A stretch of 64,000 nucleotides of DNA, from positions 1-64,000 of the forward strand of contig NZ_MASU01000015.1 in NCBI RefSeq assembly GCF_003202235.1, in the 5' to 3' direction. Positions within the stretch are counted from its first letter, which is position 1; every line of letters begins with the position of its first letter. Of the stretch, positions 17,336-26,619 are shown piece by piece. The notes below the pieces were generated by a model that saw nothing but the letters and a program-made list of their open reading frames with translations, was not told the DNA's origin and made no database searches. Origin of the DNA: Prauserella flavalba (lineage in GTDB: Bacteria; Actinomycetota; Actinomycetes; Mycobacteriales; Pseudonocardiaceae). Made by a program: the position numbers and the translations under genes.

Positions 17336-18331
17336 ATGACGGCCGACAACCGACTTCTGGTCCTCACCCGTGCGGACGTCGAGAGACTGCTCGACCTCGA
17401 CGCCGTGGTGCGTAGCCAGCGCACCGCCTTCGCGGCACTGGCCGGGGGGACAGCCGACCTGGCGCCACGTCTGCTGCTGCCTGGCGCGGAGAAATCGGTG
17501 GCCTTCTGTTACGCCTCGCGGCTGTCGCCGGAGGCCGGGGCGGTGGCCAAGTTCGGCAGCGTCAACCCCGGCAACCGGGCCCGCGGGCTGCCGAGTGTCT
17601 CCGCAACCGTGCTGGTCCTCGACCCCGTCACCGGCCGACCGCGAGCCCTTGTTGACGGAGAGGGCGTCACGACGGCGCGGACCGCGGCGGCCACCACACT
17701 GGCCGCGCAGGAGCTCGCCCGCCCGGGAGCGACCCGGGCCGCAGTGCTGGGTTCCGGTACCCAGGGCCGCGCGCACATCCGCGCGCTGACCGGCCACCTC
17801 GGTCTGTCCGACGTGCTGCTGTGGTCCCCGAACCAGGAGAATCGGGAGTGCGCCGCGGGGGCGCTGTCCGGCGAGCTGAGCAGCACGGTCACCCCTGTGG
17901 CGACGGCGGAGGCCGCGGTCTCCGGTGCGGACATCGTGGTCACTTGCACCACGAGCCGCGAGCCCGTGCTGCGCGCCGAATGGCTGGCGCCGGGTGCGAC
18001 CGTCCTGGGCGTCGGATCGTTCGCTCCCGACCGTCGCGAGGTGGGCGATGACCTGCTGCGGCGCGCGACGAGCGTCGTAGTCGACCACGCGGAGACCGCG
18101 GTGCGGCAGGCTGGGCCGATCGTTCACGCACTGGGGACCGGTGTGCTGCGTGAGGACGAGCTCATCAATCTCGGCGACGTCGTGCTCGGCAAGGCATCCG
18201 CGCGCTCCGCCGACACTGATGTCGTCTTCTACAACAGCGTGGGGGTCGGGGTGCAGGACGCGGCGGTCGCTTGGCTCCTACTGGAGCGGGCCGAGGTTGT
18301 CGCCGCCGGGACCCGGATCGATCTGGGCTGA
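17336..18331 (+). CDS. Ornithine cyclodeaminase/mu-crystallin family
   Basis: 331 residues. The N-terminal substrate region includes VAKFGSVNPGNRARGLPSV and DGEGVTTARTAAATTLAA, and the NAD-binding fold shows AAVLGSGTQGRAHIRAL (about residues 130-146). These are typical of the ornithine cyclodeaminase / alanine dehydrogenase / ketimine reductase family. The reaction may be imine reduction, amino acid deamination or cyclisation. The ATG at 17336 has only a weak GGAG 20 bases upstream. It is divergent from the DUF917 operon with about 145 bases between, and may share its control. Confidence 0.85.
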   Translation: MTADNRLLVLTRADVERLLDLDAVVRSQRTAFAALAGGTADLAPRLLLPGAEKSVAFCYASRLSPEAGAVAKFGSVNPGNRARGLPSVSATVLVLDPVTGRPRALVDGEGVTTARTAAATTLAAQELARPGATRAAVLGSGTQGRAHIRALTGHLGLSDVLLWSPNQENRECAAGALSGELSSTVTPVATAEAAVSGADIVVTCTTSREPVLRAEWLAPGATVLGVGSFAPDRREVGDDLLRRATSVVVDHAETAVRQAGPIVHALGTGVLREDELINLGDVVLGKASARSADTDVVFYNSVGVGVQDAAVAWLLLERAEVVAAGTRIDLG

Positions 18332-18340
18332 GTGGCCGGT

Positions 18341-18481
18341 ATGGACGTTGTCGTCATCGGTGCCGAGGCCATCGGACTGTCGTCCGCGTACTTCCTGGTG
18401 AAGGAGGTACCCGAGTCTGCCAACTGCGCCGGAAGGCTATGGGCGCCGCCGTCGGGCTTATTAGGACGCATTTCAGGATAA
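18341..18481 (+). pseudogene. N-terminal fragment of FAD amino-acid oxidase
   Basis: The 46-residue frame begins MDVVVIGAEAIGLSSAYFL, the FAD-binding start of D-amino-acid oxidase/sarcosine-oxidase-type enzymes, and is then lost; it stops at 18481. The second glycine of GxGxxG is glutamate here. It follows nine bases after the cyclodeaminase-like gene, so that operon probably once continued into an amino-acid oxidase. The rest of the enzyme is not in the window. Confidence 0.6.
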
Positions 18482-18566
18482 TCGAGACCCGATACGTTCT
18501 TCACATGCGCAATCGACCTGCTTACGGTGGTCCCCACTGATAGAGCTGGGCAGTGGAGGTGAGGAC

Positions 18567-19475
18567 GTGGAGCTGAGGTTTGTCACGGCGTTCATCGCTG
18601 TAGCGGAGGAACTCAGCTTCACGCGTGCCGCGGCGCGGTTGAGCATGGCGAGCTCGCCGTTGAGTCAGCAGATCCAGCAGTTGGAGCGGGATCTCGGCGT
18701 GCGGTTGTTCGACCGGTCCACGCGGCATGTCGAGCTGACTCCGGCCGGGCTTGCGTTCCTGCCCGAGGCGCGGCGCATCATCGAGGACGTCGAACGGGGC
18801 AGGCGGATGGCGCGGCATGCCCACGAGGGCCTGACCGGTCGCCTGGCCATCGGGTTCACGGGCTCGGCGACGTACAAACTGCTGCCGCTCGTCGCCCGCG
18901 ACTACCGGCGCCGCCATCCGCTGGTGGCCCTCGAGCTCGCCGGCGAGATGATCAGTCAGTACCAGGTCGCCGGCCTGCTCAATGACTCGTTGGACATTGG
19001 TTTCCTGCGGCCTCCGATTCGCGAGTCGGAACTGGCCACGATGACGCTGCGGTCGGACCCTTTCGTCGCGGCGTTGCCGGCCGCGCATCCGCTGGCGGGC
19101 CGGGACACCATCGACATCGCTGAACTTGCCGACGAGGACTTCGTCATGTACCCGGGCCGGTTCACCTCCGGGGTCATCGAGCGGTTCCTGTCTGCCTGCA
19201 GTGATGCCGGGTTCACCCCGAAGGTCGTGCAGGAGGCCACGGAGACGTACACGCTGATGTGTCTCGTCGCCGCGGAGGTCGGTGTCGCGCTCGTGCCCGA
19301 GCCCACGACCGGGCTCAGCATGAGCGGCGTCGTGTACCGGCCGCTCGCCGATCCCGCTCCCACGATCGATCTCGCCGCCGCATGGCATCCGGATCATCGC
19401 TCGCCGGTGCTCGACGGCTTCCTCCAGTTCCTGCGAGAACGGTTCACGGATCATTCTCGCGCCGCTCCCGAGTAG
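18567..19475 (+). CDS. LysR-type transcriptional regulator
   Basis: 302 residues. The N-terminal winged helix reads AEELSFTRAAARLSMASSP then LSQQIQQLERDLGVRLFDRS, the classic LysR pattern. A substrate-binding domain follows, with ALPAAHPLAGRDTIDIAEL. GTG at 18567 follows GGAGGTGAGG. It lies directly upstream of, and in the same direction as, the enolase / transporter / ligase genes, so it may regulate and be cotranscribed with them. CatR/BenM-like regulators often accompany cycloisomerases, but the ligand is unknown. Confidence 0.9.
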   Translation: MELRFVTAFIAVAEELSFTRAAARLSMASSPLSQQIQQLERDLGVRLFDRSTRHVELTPAGLAFLPEARRIIEDVERGRRMARHAHEGLTGRLAIGFTGSATYKLLPLVARDYRRRHPLVALELAGEMISQYQVAGLLNDSLDIGFLRPPIRESELATMTLRSDPFVAALPAAHPLAGRDTIDIAELADEDFVMYPGRFTSGVIERFLSACSDAGFTPKVVQEATETYTLMCLVAAEVGVALVPEPTTGLSMSGVVYRPLADPAPTIDLAAAWHPDHRSPVLDGFLQFLRERFTDHSRAAPE

Positions 19476-19551
19476 ACCCGAAGTTCTCCTTCCGGCACGC
19501 GCCCGCGCGCGGGCCATGCTGCCCTGCCCTCATCCAGTTAGGACCGCACCC

Positions 19552-20652
19552 ATGACCGTTGTCGCTGTCGACGCGATCCCGTTTCGACTGCCCTACCACC
19601 AACCGCTACGGATGGCGGCGGGCGACATTCACGCCGCCGAGCACGTGCTGATCCGGGTCCGTGATGACAGTGGCGTGTGTGGTGTGGCCGAGGCGCCCGC
19701 CCGGCCGATGTTCTATGGCGAGTCGCTCGCCTCGATCGTGCACGCGGTGCGCGAGTGGTTCGCGCCCGTGCTCGTGGGCACGGATCCGTTCGCTGTGCGC
19801 GCCCTCGCGCCCTCGATCGACCGGATTCCGGCCAACAACACGGCGAAGGCGTCACTTGACCTCGCGCTGCACGATCTTCGAGCGCGGCTGTTGGAGCAGC
19901 CCCTGTTCCGCCTGCTCGGCGGCACCCGGTGTCCGCTCCGGGTGACCCACATGCTGGGCCACGGCGCGCCCGAGGCCGTGGCGGACGAGGCGGTGCGGAT
20001 GCGGGAGAAGTACGGGATCACCGCGTTCAAGATCAAGGTGGGTTATGAACCGGCGGCCGATGTGCGGCTGGTTGGGGCCGTCCGCGCCGCACTCGGCGAC
20101 GAGGCGTTGCTGTACGTGGATGCCAACTGCGCGTACCGGGCGGAGGAGGCGCTCGCAGCCGTGCTGCCGATGGTGGCCGAGTACGGCATTGCCTGGGCGG
20201 AGGAGCCCACACGCGCGGATGACCGGCGCGGTCGCAGCCGGGTCGCTTCTCGTGCGCCGGTCCCCGTGCTGGCGGACGAAACGGTTCCCACGCTGGCGGA
20301 CGTGACCCGCTCTTTGGAGGACGGGACGGCGTGCTGGATCAGCATCAAGGTGGCGCGAACCGGGATCACGCAGTCCACCGACATCGCCGCGGTGGTGCGC
20401 GCGCACGGCGGTCGAGTTCTGCTCGGCAGCCAGGGCGACAGCGGGCTGGGCACCCTCGCGTCCCTCGCGTTCGCCAGTGGAGACCCGTTCGCCGCCGAAC
20501 TGCCCGGGGAATACTCCTACTTCCTCCGCCTGGCCGATGATCTCGTCGCAGAACCCCTGGAGATCGCCGACGGACATCTCCGCGCACCGGACGCGCCCGG
20601 CTCGGGCGCCGTCCTCGACGAGGACAAGCTCGCCCACTACCGCGTGGACTGA
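19552..20652 (+). CDS. Muconate-cycloisomerase-type enolase superfamily enzyme
   Basis: 366 residues. The catalytic pattern of the muconate lactonizing subgroup is complete: K160-x-K162 (AFKIKVG), metal ligands D190, E217/E218 and D242/E243 (YVDANCAY, AWAEEPT, LADET) and K266 (ISIKVART). This supports cycloisomerisation, dehydration or epimerisation through an enolate. The ATG at 19552 has AGGA eight bases upstream. Neighbours are a dicarboxylate-type carrier, an acyl-CoA ligase and a MaoC hydratase, so the likely substrate is a lactone or unsaturated diacid that is then activated to a CoA ester. It is distinct from catB at 55198. Confidence 0.85.
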   Translation: MTVVAVDAIPFRLPYHQPLRMAAGDIHAAEHVLIRVRDDSGVCGVAEAPARPMFYGESLASIVHAVREWFAPVLVGTDPFAVRALAPSIDRIPANNTAKASLDLALHDLRARLLEQPLFRLLGGTRCPLRVTHMLGHGAPEAVADEAVRMREKYGITAFKIKVGYEPAADVRLVGAVRAALGDEALLYVDANCAYRAEEALAAVLPMVAEYGIAWAEEPTRADDRRGRSRVASRAPVPVLADETVPTLADVTRSLEDGTACWISIKVARTGITQSTDIAAVVRAHGGRVLLGSQGDSGLGTLASLAFASGDPFAAELPGEYSYFLRLADDLVAEPLEIADGHLRAPDAPGSGAVLDEDKLAHYRVD

Positions 20653-20676
20653 TCTTCACCAACGAAGGGTGCCGCA

Positions 20677-21942
20677 ATGACGCTACACCTGGTCTCCATA
20701 GCCGTACTCGTCGTCGCGTTCGTCGTCGCGACGGTGACACCGCTCAACCTGGGTGCGCTGACCCTGGTGGGAACTTTCGCCATCGGAGGAGTGGTCGTCG
20801 GACTGTCGCCTGACGACCTCTACGCGGGGTTTCCGGCCAGCTTGGTCGTCATGCTCGTCGGAGTGACCTACCTGTTCAATGTGGCCAGTGCCAACGGAAC
20901 CGTCGACAAGTTGGTGTCCGCAGCGGTGCGCATGGTCCGGGGCAGGACCACGCTGATCCCGTGGATCATGTTCGGGGCCGCGGCGGTCTGCTCGGGTATC
21001 GGTGCCGCGTTCGCGGTGCCGATCGTGGCGCCTATCGCATTGGCCTTCGCTGCCCGGCAGCGCATTTCGCAGCTGTACATGGGAATCATGGTTATCCACG
21101 GGTGCATGGCGGGCTCGCTGTCGCCGATCAGTCTCTACGGTGTGATCGTCAACGGAGTCCTGGCCGGGGAGGGGTTCAGGCCCGAACCGCTCGGGCTCTT
21201 CGTCTCCGGATTCGTGGCGAACGCCGTCGCGGCCTTGGCCGTGACCGTTGTGCTCCGCAAGAGCATCCGCATCGAGTCCACAGTTGGCACGCCGGTGCGG
21301 GTCGGCGGCGGGGGAGTGGCGACCGGGGAGGAATCGAAGGAGCCGGGGCCCACGAACTGGGAGCAGCGCCTCACGCTAGCGGCGATCACCCTGCTGGTCG
21401 TCCTGGGCGTGGTCGCACAGGCGGACGTCGGGTTGCTCGCGATCACCCTCGCGGTGGTGCTCGGGCTGACGAATCCGAAGCACCACAAGTACGCCGTCGC
21501 CTCGATCCCGTGGCCGGTGGTGCTGCTGGTGTGCGGAGTACTGACCTATGTCGGGGTCCTGCAGCACATCGGCACCGTCGATTTCCTCGGCACCGCGGTG
21601 ACCGCGATCGGCGCCCCGCTCACTGCCGCGCTGGTGCTGGGGTACATCGGCGCCGTCGTGTCGGCGTTCGCGACCTCGAGCGGAGTGATCGCGGCCCTGG
21701 TGCCGCTGGCGATACCGCTGCTGCAGTCGTCCGACCTGTCGCCCCTCGCGGTCGTGATCCTGCTGGCGGTGGCGAGCACCATCGTCGACGTCAGCCCGTT
21801 CTCCACCAACGGCGCCGTTGTGGTGGCCAACGCGACGGATGACCAACGCGAGCGTGTGCTGCGTGGGCTGCTGCGCTACGGCGGCATCGTGGTCGCGGCC
21901 GCCCCCTTCCTGCTCTGGCTCACCATCGTGGTGCCCAGCTGA
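20677..21942 (+). CDS. MatC/SLC13-type dicarboxylate carrier
   Basis: 421 residues with 11 to 12 hydrophobic spans. The N-terminus LNLGALTLVGTFAIGGVVVG and the repeated GAAFAVPIVAPIALAFA and VIAALVPLAIPLL halves resemble the MatC N-terminal / ion-transporter superfamily. The C-terminal TIVDVSPFSTNGAVVVANA is nearly the same as in the carrier at 27065 (VVDVSPMSTSGALLLASA). Such carriers move malonate or other C3-C4 dicarboxylates. GAAGGG precedes the ATG. It sits between the enolase and the acyl-CoA ligase and so probably imports that pathway's diacid. Confidence 0.82.
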   Translation: MTLHLVSIAVLVVAFVVATVTPLNLGALTLVGTFAIGGVVVGLSPDDLYAGFPASLVVMLVGVTYLFNVASANGTVDKLVSAAVRMVRGRTTLIPWIMFGAAAVCSGIGAAFAVPIVAPIALAFAARQRISQLYMGIMVIHGCMAGSLSPISLYGVIVNGVLAGEGFRPEPLGLFVSGFVANAVAALAVTVVLRKSIRIESTVGTPVRVGGGGVATGEESKEPGPTNWEQRLTLAAITLLVVLGVVAQADVGLLAITLAVVLGLTNPKHHKYAVASIPWPVVLLVCGVLTYVGVLQHIGTVDFLGTAVTAIGAPLTAALVLGYIGAVVSAFATSSGVIAALVPLAIPLLQSSDLSPLAVVILLAVASTIVDVSPFSTNGAVVVANATDDQRERVLRGLLRYGGIVVAAAPFLLWLTIVVPS

Positions 21943-21997
21943 CCGCTGTGCCGCCATACCGCACAACACACGCACTGTCGCTTGACCGGAGGTTCGG

Positions 21998-23620
21998 ATG
22001 TGCATCGAGAGCACAGACCAGGTAGGGCATGCCCTGACCCTTTCCGCATTGCTCGACCACCTCGCGCGCACTCGCGGCGACCACCCCGCGATCCACGACG
22101 GGGCCGAGACGCTCACCTTCGCCGAGCTGGCCTACCGGGTCTCCCGGGTGGCCACGGGCCTGGCCGCGCTGCGGGTCGGTCCCGGCGACGTCGTGGCGAT
22201 CTGGCTGCCCAACTCCACGAAGTGGGTCGAGGCCGCCTTCGCGGGCTGCCGGCGTGGCGCGATCGTGCTGGGCGTCAACACGAAGTACCGGTCCTTCGAG
22301 GTCCGGCAGACCCTCGCCGAATCGAAGGCCAGGGTACTGATCGTCTGGCCCGCCTTCCACGGCATCGATTTCCTCGGGATGCTCGGTGAGATCGCCGACG
22401 ACCTGCCGCCGACGCTCGAGCACGTCGTGACGCTGGGCGAGGTGGAGCCAGGGCGGATCCCACAGCGACTGCGTCCGCTGGTGAGGAGCTGGGAATCCCT
22501 GCACGACCACGGTGGTGACGGCGGGTCACTCGCCGATCCCGCCGCCGCAGGGCACGCGTTCAGCTCCTCGGGCAGCACGTCCGCCCCCAAGCTGGTGCTG
22601 CACAGCCAGCGCGGCATGGTCCTGCACTCCTACGCGGTCGCGCGGAGCTTCGGCTACCTTGCCGACGACACCGTCGTACTCGGAGCGCTGCCGTTCTGCG
22701 GGGTGTTCGGCTTCAACACACTGCTCGCCGCGTTCGCCGCGGGCAGGCCCGTGGTGATCCAGGCCGTGTTCACCGCCGAGAGCGCCGTGGAGTTGATGCG
22801 GCGGCACGCCGTGACCCACACCAACCTCGCCGACGAGATGCTGCGCCGGATCATCCACCTCCCGGGGGCGCTGGAGGCACTCCCGGCCTGGCGCGAGGCG
22901 GGCTTCGGCAACTTCACCGCGACCGACCCGGCGGGACTAGTCCGAGCGGGAGACGCGGCGGGCAAGACGTTCTTCCAGACCTATGGCTCGAGCGAGGTGC
23001 TCGCCCTGATGTGTTACCCGAGGCCGGGCGCGGATGCCGGCAGGCGTGCGCTCGGTGGCGGGGTACCGGTGTCTCCCACGATCTCCTTCCGCATCCGCGA
23101 CCCCGAGACGGGTGAGCTCGTTCAGGGCGGCGCCACCGGAGAGATCGAGATCGCCGGGCCGAATGTCACCATCGGCTACCTCAACCGGCCCAGGGTGGAC
23201 GACCTCGGCGCGGACGGCTACTTCCGGACCGGTGATCTCGGCTATGCCCGCGACGAGGCCGACCTCGTCTACCTGTCCCGTCGAGGTGACGCGCTGCGAC
23301 TCGGCGGGTTCCTCGTCAACCCCAGGGAGGTCGAGGCCTTTCTCGAGGCACTGCCCGGGATCACCGGCGCTCAGCTCGTCGGCGTCCACGGCCCGTCCGG
23401 CACGGTGCCGGTCGCGTTCGTGCTCGCCGACCCGAGTCTCGACGAGGCGGCCGTGATCGCGGAGTGCGCGGCGCATCTCGCACGTTTCAAGGTGCCCCGC
23501 CGTGTGCTGGTGCTCGAGGAGTTCCCGATCGCCCGGGGCACCAACGGCGACAAGATCCAGCGCAACAAACTGCGCGAGCTCGCCACTCGCGCACTCGCTC
23601 CCAGCGAGACCCGTCGGTAA
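21998..23620 (+). CDS. AMP-forming acyl-CoA synthetase/ligase
   Basis: 540 residues, full length for a class I adenylate-forming ligase. Motifs: phosphate loop SSSGSTSAPK (189-198), FFQTYGSSEVLAL, the hinge YFRTGDLGY, and a C-terminal GDK519IQRNKLREL with the catalytic lysine. The phosphate loop differs from the usual TSGTTGxPK. It makes an acyl-CoA from ATP, CoA and a carboxylate. The ATG at 21998 follows CCGGAGG. Position between two carriers and before a zinc dehydrogenase and MaoC hydratase suggests activation of an imported acid for beta-oxidation-like steps. The substrate is not determinable. Confidence 0.9.
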   Translation: MCIESTDQVGHALTLSALLDHLARTRGDHPAIHDGAETLTFAELAYRVSRVATGLAALRVGPGDVVAIWLPNSTKWVEAAFAGCRRGAIVLGVNTKYRSFEVRQTLAESKARVLIVWPAFHGIDFLGMLGEIADDLPPTLEHVVTLGEVEPGRIPQRLRPLVRSWESLHDHGGDGGSLADPAAAGHAFSSSGSTSAPKLVLHSQRGMVLHSYAVARSFGYLADDTVVLGALPFCGVFGFNTLLAAFAAGRPVVIQAVFTAESAVELMRRHAVTHTNLADEMLRRIIHLPGALEALPAWREAGFGNFTATDPAGLVRAGDAAGKTFFQTYGSSEVLALMCYPRPGADAGRRALGGGVPVSPTISFRIRDPETGELVQGGATGEIEIAGPNVTIGYLNRPRVDDLGADGYFRTGDLGYARDEADLVYLSRRGDALRLGGFLVNPREVEAFLEALPGITGAQLVGVHGPSGTVPVAFVLADPSLDEAAVIAECAAHLARFKVPRRVLVLEEFPIARGTNGDKIQRNKLRELATRALAPSETRR

Positions 23621-23636
23621 AGGAGCCGGCCCCATC

Positions 23637-24974
23637 ATGCAGAGAGTCCAGGAATTCTTCGTCAACATCGTCAGGAAGTACCTGCCGGAGCCGTTCGTGC
23701 TCGTGGTGATCCTGACGCTGCTCACCGGCGGTCTCGCCATCGGTGTCGAGCACATGAGCCCGGTCGGTGTCGTCCGCGCGTGGGGCGATGGGTTTTGGAA
23801 CCTGCTCGACTTCACGATGCAGATGGCGCTCGTGCTGTGCCTCGGGTTCGTGCTCGCCAGCACACCGGTGGTCGGCAGGCTGCTCGACCGGATCACCGCG
23901 CGGGTGCACACCCCCCGTGCCGCCATCGCGATCGCGACGGTCGTCGGCGGTGTCGGCAGCTACCTCAACTGGGGCTTCGGCCTGGTCATCGGTGGCATCG
24001 TGGCCAGGAAGCTGGCCATCGCGGTGCGCGGCGTGCACTACCCGTCGATCATCGCCGCGGCCTACAGTGCGTTCACGCTCTACGGCCTCGGGTTCTCCTC
24101 GTCGATCCCGGTGATCATCTCGACCGAGGGCCATCCGCTCGCCGAGGAGATGGGTGTCATCCCGCTCGCCCGGACCATCTTCGCGTGGCCGATGGTACTG
24201 CTCGCGCTGGTGACGCTCGCCGCGCTCGTCGTGCTCAACGTGCTGCTGCATCCAAAGGACCCCGCGAAGATCACGGAGATCGACCGGTCACGGTTCGCCG
24301 ACGACGCCACCACGCCAGCGGCCGGTGGCGCGGAGAACGCCACGATCGCCGAACGGCTGAACCACAGCAGGATCATCAGCATCCTCATCGGACTCCTCGG
24401 CCTGGGATATGTGGTCGTCTCCTTCGTCGACGGCGGGTCGCTCGACATCAACAGCGTCAACTTCATCCTGCTGTTCCTCGGGATTCTCCTGATGGGCACC
24501 CCGGCGGCGTACGTCGCCAAGGTGGGCGAGGGCGTGAAGACGATCGCCGGCATCGTGCTGCAGTACCCGTTCTACGCCGGGATCATGGCGATCATGGCCG
24601 CGTCGGGGCTGGTCGCCACGCTGGCCTCCGGCCTGGTGCAGATCGCCAGCGACGCGACGCTGCCCCTCATCGGCCTGATCACCTCCTTCGTGATCAACTT
24701 CTTCGCGCCCTCCGCCGGAGGCCACTGGGTCATCCAGGGGCCGTTCATGATCGAAGCGGCCAACGGCCTCGACAGCTCGCTGTCGCAGAACGCGATGGCC
24801 GTGATGCTCGGCAACGCCTGGAACGACATGGTCCAGCCCCTGTGGCTGCTCCCCGCGCTGGCGCTGTCCAAGCTGAAACTCAAGGACATCATGGGATACC
24901 TCGTGCTCGGCATGCTCATGGTCGGTGTGATCTACAGCGGCGCGCTGCTGCTGTGGGGCTATCTCTCGCACTAA
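23637..24974 (+). CDS. AtoE-type short-chain fatty acid transporter
   Basis: 445 residues. The start RVQEFFVNIVRKYLPEPFVLVVILTLLT matches AtoE (RxxxFFVxxxxxxLPEPFV), and GGVGSYLNWGFGLVIGGI plus FFAPSAGGHWVIQGP are signature blocks of the family. It has about 12 membrane spans. AtoE imports short-chain fatty acids such as acetoacetate or butyrate by proton symport. AAGGAG precedes the ATG by about ten bases, just after the ligase stop. Two unrelated carriers in one operon suggest that the cell takes up both a diacid and a monocarboxylate, or the same class by two routes. Confidence 0.88.
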   Translation: MQRVQEFFVNIVRKYLPEPFVLVVILTLLTGGLAIGVEHMSPVGVVRAWGDGFWNLLDFTMQMALVLCLGFVLASTPVVGRLLDRITARVHTPRAAIAIATVVGGVGSYLNWGFGLVIGGIVARKLAIAVRGVHYPSIIAAAYSAFTLYGLGFSSSIPVIISTEGHPLAEEMGVIPLARTIFAWPMVLLALVTLAALVVLNVLLHPKDPAKITEIDRSRFADDATTPAAGGAENATIAERLNHSRIISILIGLLGLGYVVVSFVDGGSLDINSVNFILLFLGILLMGTPAAYVAKVGEGVKTIAGIVLQYPFYAGIMAIMAASGLVATLASGLVQIASDATLPLIGLITSFVINFFAPSAGGHWVIQGPFMIEAANGLDSSLSQNAMAVMLGNAWNDMVQPLWLLPALALSKLKLKDIMGYLVLGMLMVGVIYSGALLLWGYLSH

Positions 24975-24999
24975 CCCGACCGGTCTGAAAGGAGAGACA

Positions 25000-26058
25000 G
25001 TGACCACAGTAGACGGTGACATGTTCGCGATCCGGTTGACGGAGTTCGGACCTCCGGGCGTGTTGCACGAGGAGCGCGTGCCGGTCCCCGAGCCCGGGCC
25101 GGGGCAGGTGCTCATCGAAGTCGCCTACTGCGGCGTGTGCAGGCACGACCTGCTCACTCGCTCGGGCGCGTTTCCGCGCGCGCGGTTGCCGCTCACGCTG
25201 GGCCACCAGGTCAGCGGGCACGTGGCCGCCGTCGGCGCCGGTGTGGGGCAGCACGCGGTCGGCGACCGGGTGATGACCATGATCTACACCGGCTGCGGGG
25301 AATGCCCACAGTGTTCCGCCGGCGCCGAAGCGCTGTGCTCCGTACGCACCGCGAAGTTCCTCGGCGAGGATCACGACGGCGGTTACGCCGAGTACGTCGT
25401 GGTCCAGGCGCGCACGGCGATCGGCCTTCCCAGCCAGGTCGGTCTCGCCGAGGCGGCCATTGCCACGTGCACACTCGGCACCGCCTACCACGCCCTCATC
25501 GGCCGGGGCGAGCTGCGAGAAGGGCAGCTCGTCGCGATCACCGGAGCCAGCGGCGGCGTCGGCCTGCACGCCATCTCGATTGCGGCCGCCGCGGGCGCGA
25601 CCGTGGTGGGAGTCGTCTCGAGCGAGCGCGGCGCCGAGCGTGCCAGGGAGATGGGTGCGCACGAGATCGTAGTGGACGAACAGCGGCGCTTCGCCAAGGA
25701 GCTTCGGTCCAGGACCGGCAGGCAAGCCGACCTGGCGCTCGACATCGTCGGCGCTCCGACGCTGCGGGAGTCGATGCACGCGGTGCGACCCGGAGGGCGG
25801 GTCGTCGTGCTCGGCAACGTGGAAGGCAAGGAGGTGTCCATTCCGCCGGCGTATCTGATACTCAAGGAGATCAGCCTGGTAGGCACCAAGTCGTGCTCCA
25901 CACATGAGATGGCGAGGCTGCTCGACGACCTGGCGTGCGGGCGGCTCACCGCCGACGTCACCGAGATCGTGCCGCTGGCCGAGGCCGCCTCGGTGCACCG
26001 CCGGATGGAGTCAGGCGAGAACGTCGGCCGCGTCGTGCTGGAGGTGCGACCGTCATGA
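25000..26058 (+). CDS. Zinc-dependent alcohol dehydrogenase, MDR family
   Basis: 352 residues. The catalytic zinc site has C47 (YCGVCRHD) and H69; the structural zinc site C99, C102, C105 and C113 is complete; the NAD(P)-binding TGASGGVGLHAI starts at 181. The catalytic GHE motif reads GHQ (H69-Q70), an uncommon change in medium-chain dehydrogenases that could alter zinc cycling. GTG at 25000 follows GGAGAG. It oxidises an alcohol or reduces an enone made from the CoA ester of this operon. Its stop overlaps the MaoC start (ATGA). Confidence 0.88.
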   Translation: MTTVDGDMFAIRLTEFGPPGVLHEERVPVPEPGPGQVLIEVAYCGVCRHDLLTRSGAFPRARLPLTLGHQVSGHVAAVGAGVGQHAVGDRVMTMIYTGCGECPQCSAGAEALCSVRTAKFLGEDHDGGYAEYVVVQARTAIGLPSQVGLAEAAIATCTLGTAYHALIGRGELREGQLVAITGASGGVGLHAISIAAAAGATVVGVVSSERGAERAREMGAHEIVVDEQRRFAKELRSRTGRQADLALDIVGAPTLRESMHAVRPGGRVVVLGNVEGKEVSIPPAYLILKEISLVGTKSCSTHEMARLLDDLACGRLTADVTEIVPLAEAASVHRRMESGENVGRVVLEVRPS

Positions 26059-26531
26059 CCTCCGCCGAGGGCTGGGACCAGAGTCTGTACTACGAGGACC
26101 TCGAGGTCGGTATGGTCCTCACGTCGCTCGGCCGCACCGTCACCGAGCCGGACCTCGTGAACTTCAGCATGATCTCCGGCGACTGGAACCCCATCCACTC
26201 CGACGAGGAGTTCGCTCGCGGTACCGCCTATGGAAAGAGAGTGGTGCACGGCGTGTTCGGCCTGTCGCTGCTCACCGGGCTGATGGACCGCGCGGGCTGG
26301 TTCGCCACCTCGGCCATCGCGATGCTCGACATCACGCGATGGCGGTTCGCCAAGCCCATCTTCGTCGGCGACACGCTTCACTGCGAGCTCGAGATCTCGT
26401 CCCTGCGGCTCACCAGCTCTGGTGCCAAGGGCGTGGTGGGCCGGCTCTTCCGGCTGATCAACCAGCGCGGGGAGACCGTTCAGGAAGGAGAGATACCGAT
26501 GCTTGTGCGCATACGCGGAAGCGACCAGTGA
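26055..26531 (+). CDS. MaoC-like hydratase/dehydratase
   Basis: 158 residues, one hot-dog domain with the R-hydratase motif: FSMISGDWNPIHSDEEFA followed by YGKRVVHGVFGLSLLTGL. The aspartate/histidine pair in GDxNPIH is the catalytic dyad of (R)-specific enoyl-CoA hydratases. It hydrates an enoyl-CoA or dehydrates a hydroxyacyl-CoA. The start overlaps the dehydrogenase stop. It is the last gene of the operon running from LysR, and gives the module a beta-oxidation-like ending. Confidence 0.88.
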   Translation: MTSAEGWDQSLYYEDLEVGMVLTSLGRTVTEPDLVNFSMISGDWNPIHSDEEFARGTAYGKRVVHGVFGLSLLTGLMDRAGWFATSAIAMLDITRWRFAKPIFVGDTLHCELEISSLRLTSSGAKGVVGRLFRLINQRGETVQEGEIPMLVRIRGSDQ

Positions 26532-26619
26532 CAGCCACGTGTTGCGCCAGGCACAGCCTCACCGGCAACCGCAGGCACAGGACATGGTTCCCGGAACGCG
26601 GCGCTTGCCGGCATCCGCC

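Noticed and set aside
19501-19514. GCCCGCGCGCGGGC palindrome after the LysR gene
   Set aside because: Simple CG-repeat palindromes arise easily at this GC content, and with no room for a loop it is a poor terminator.
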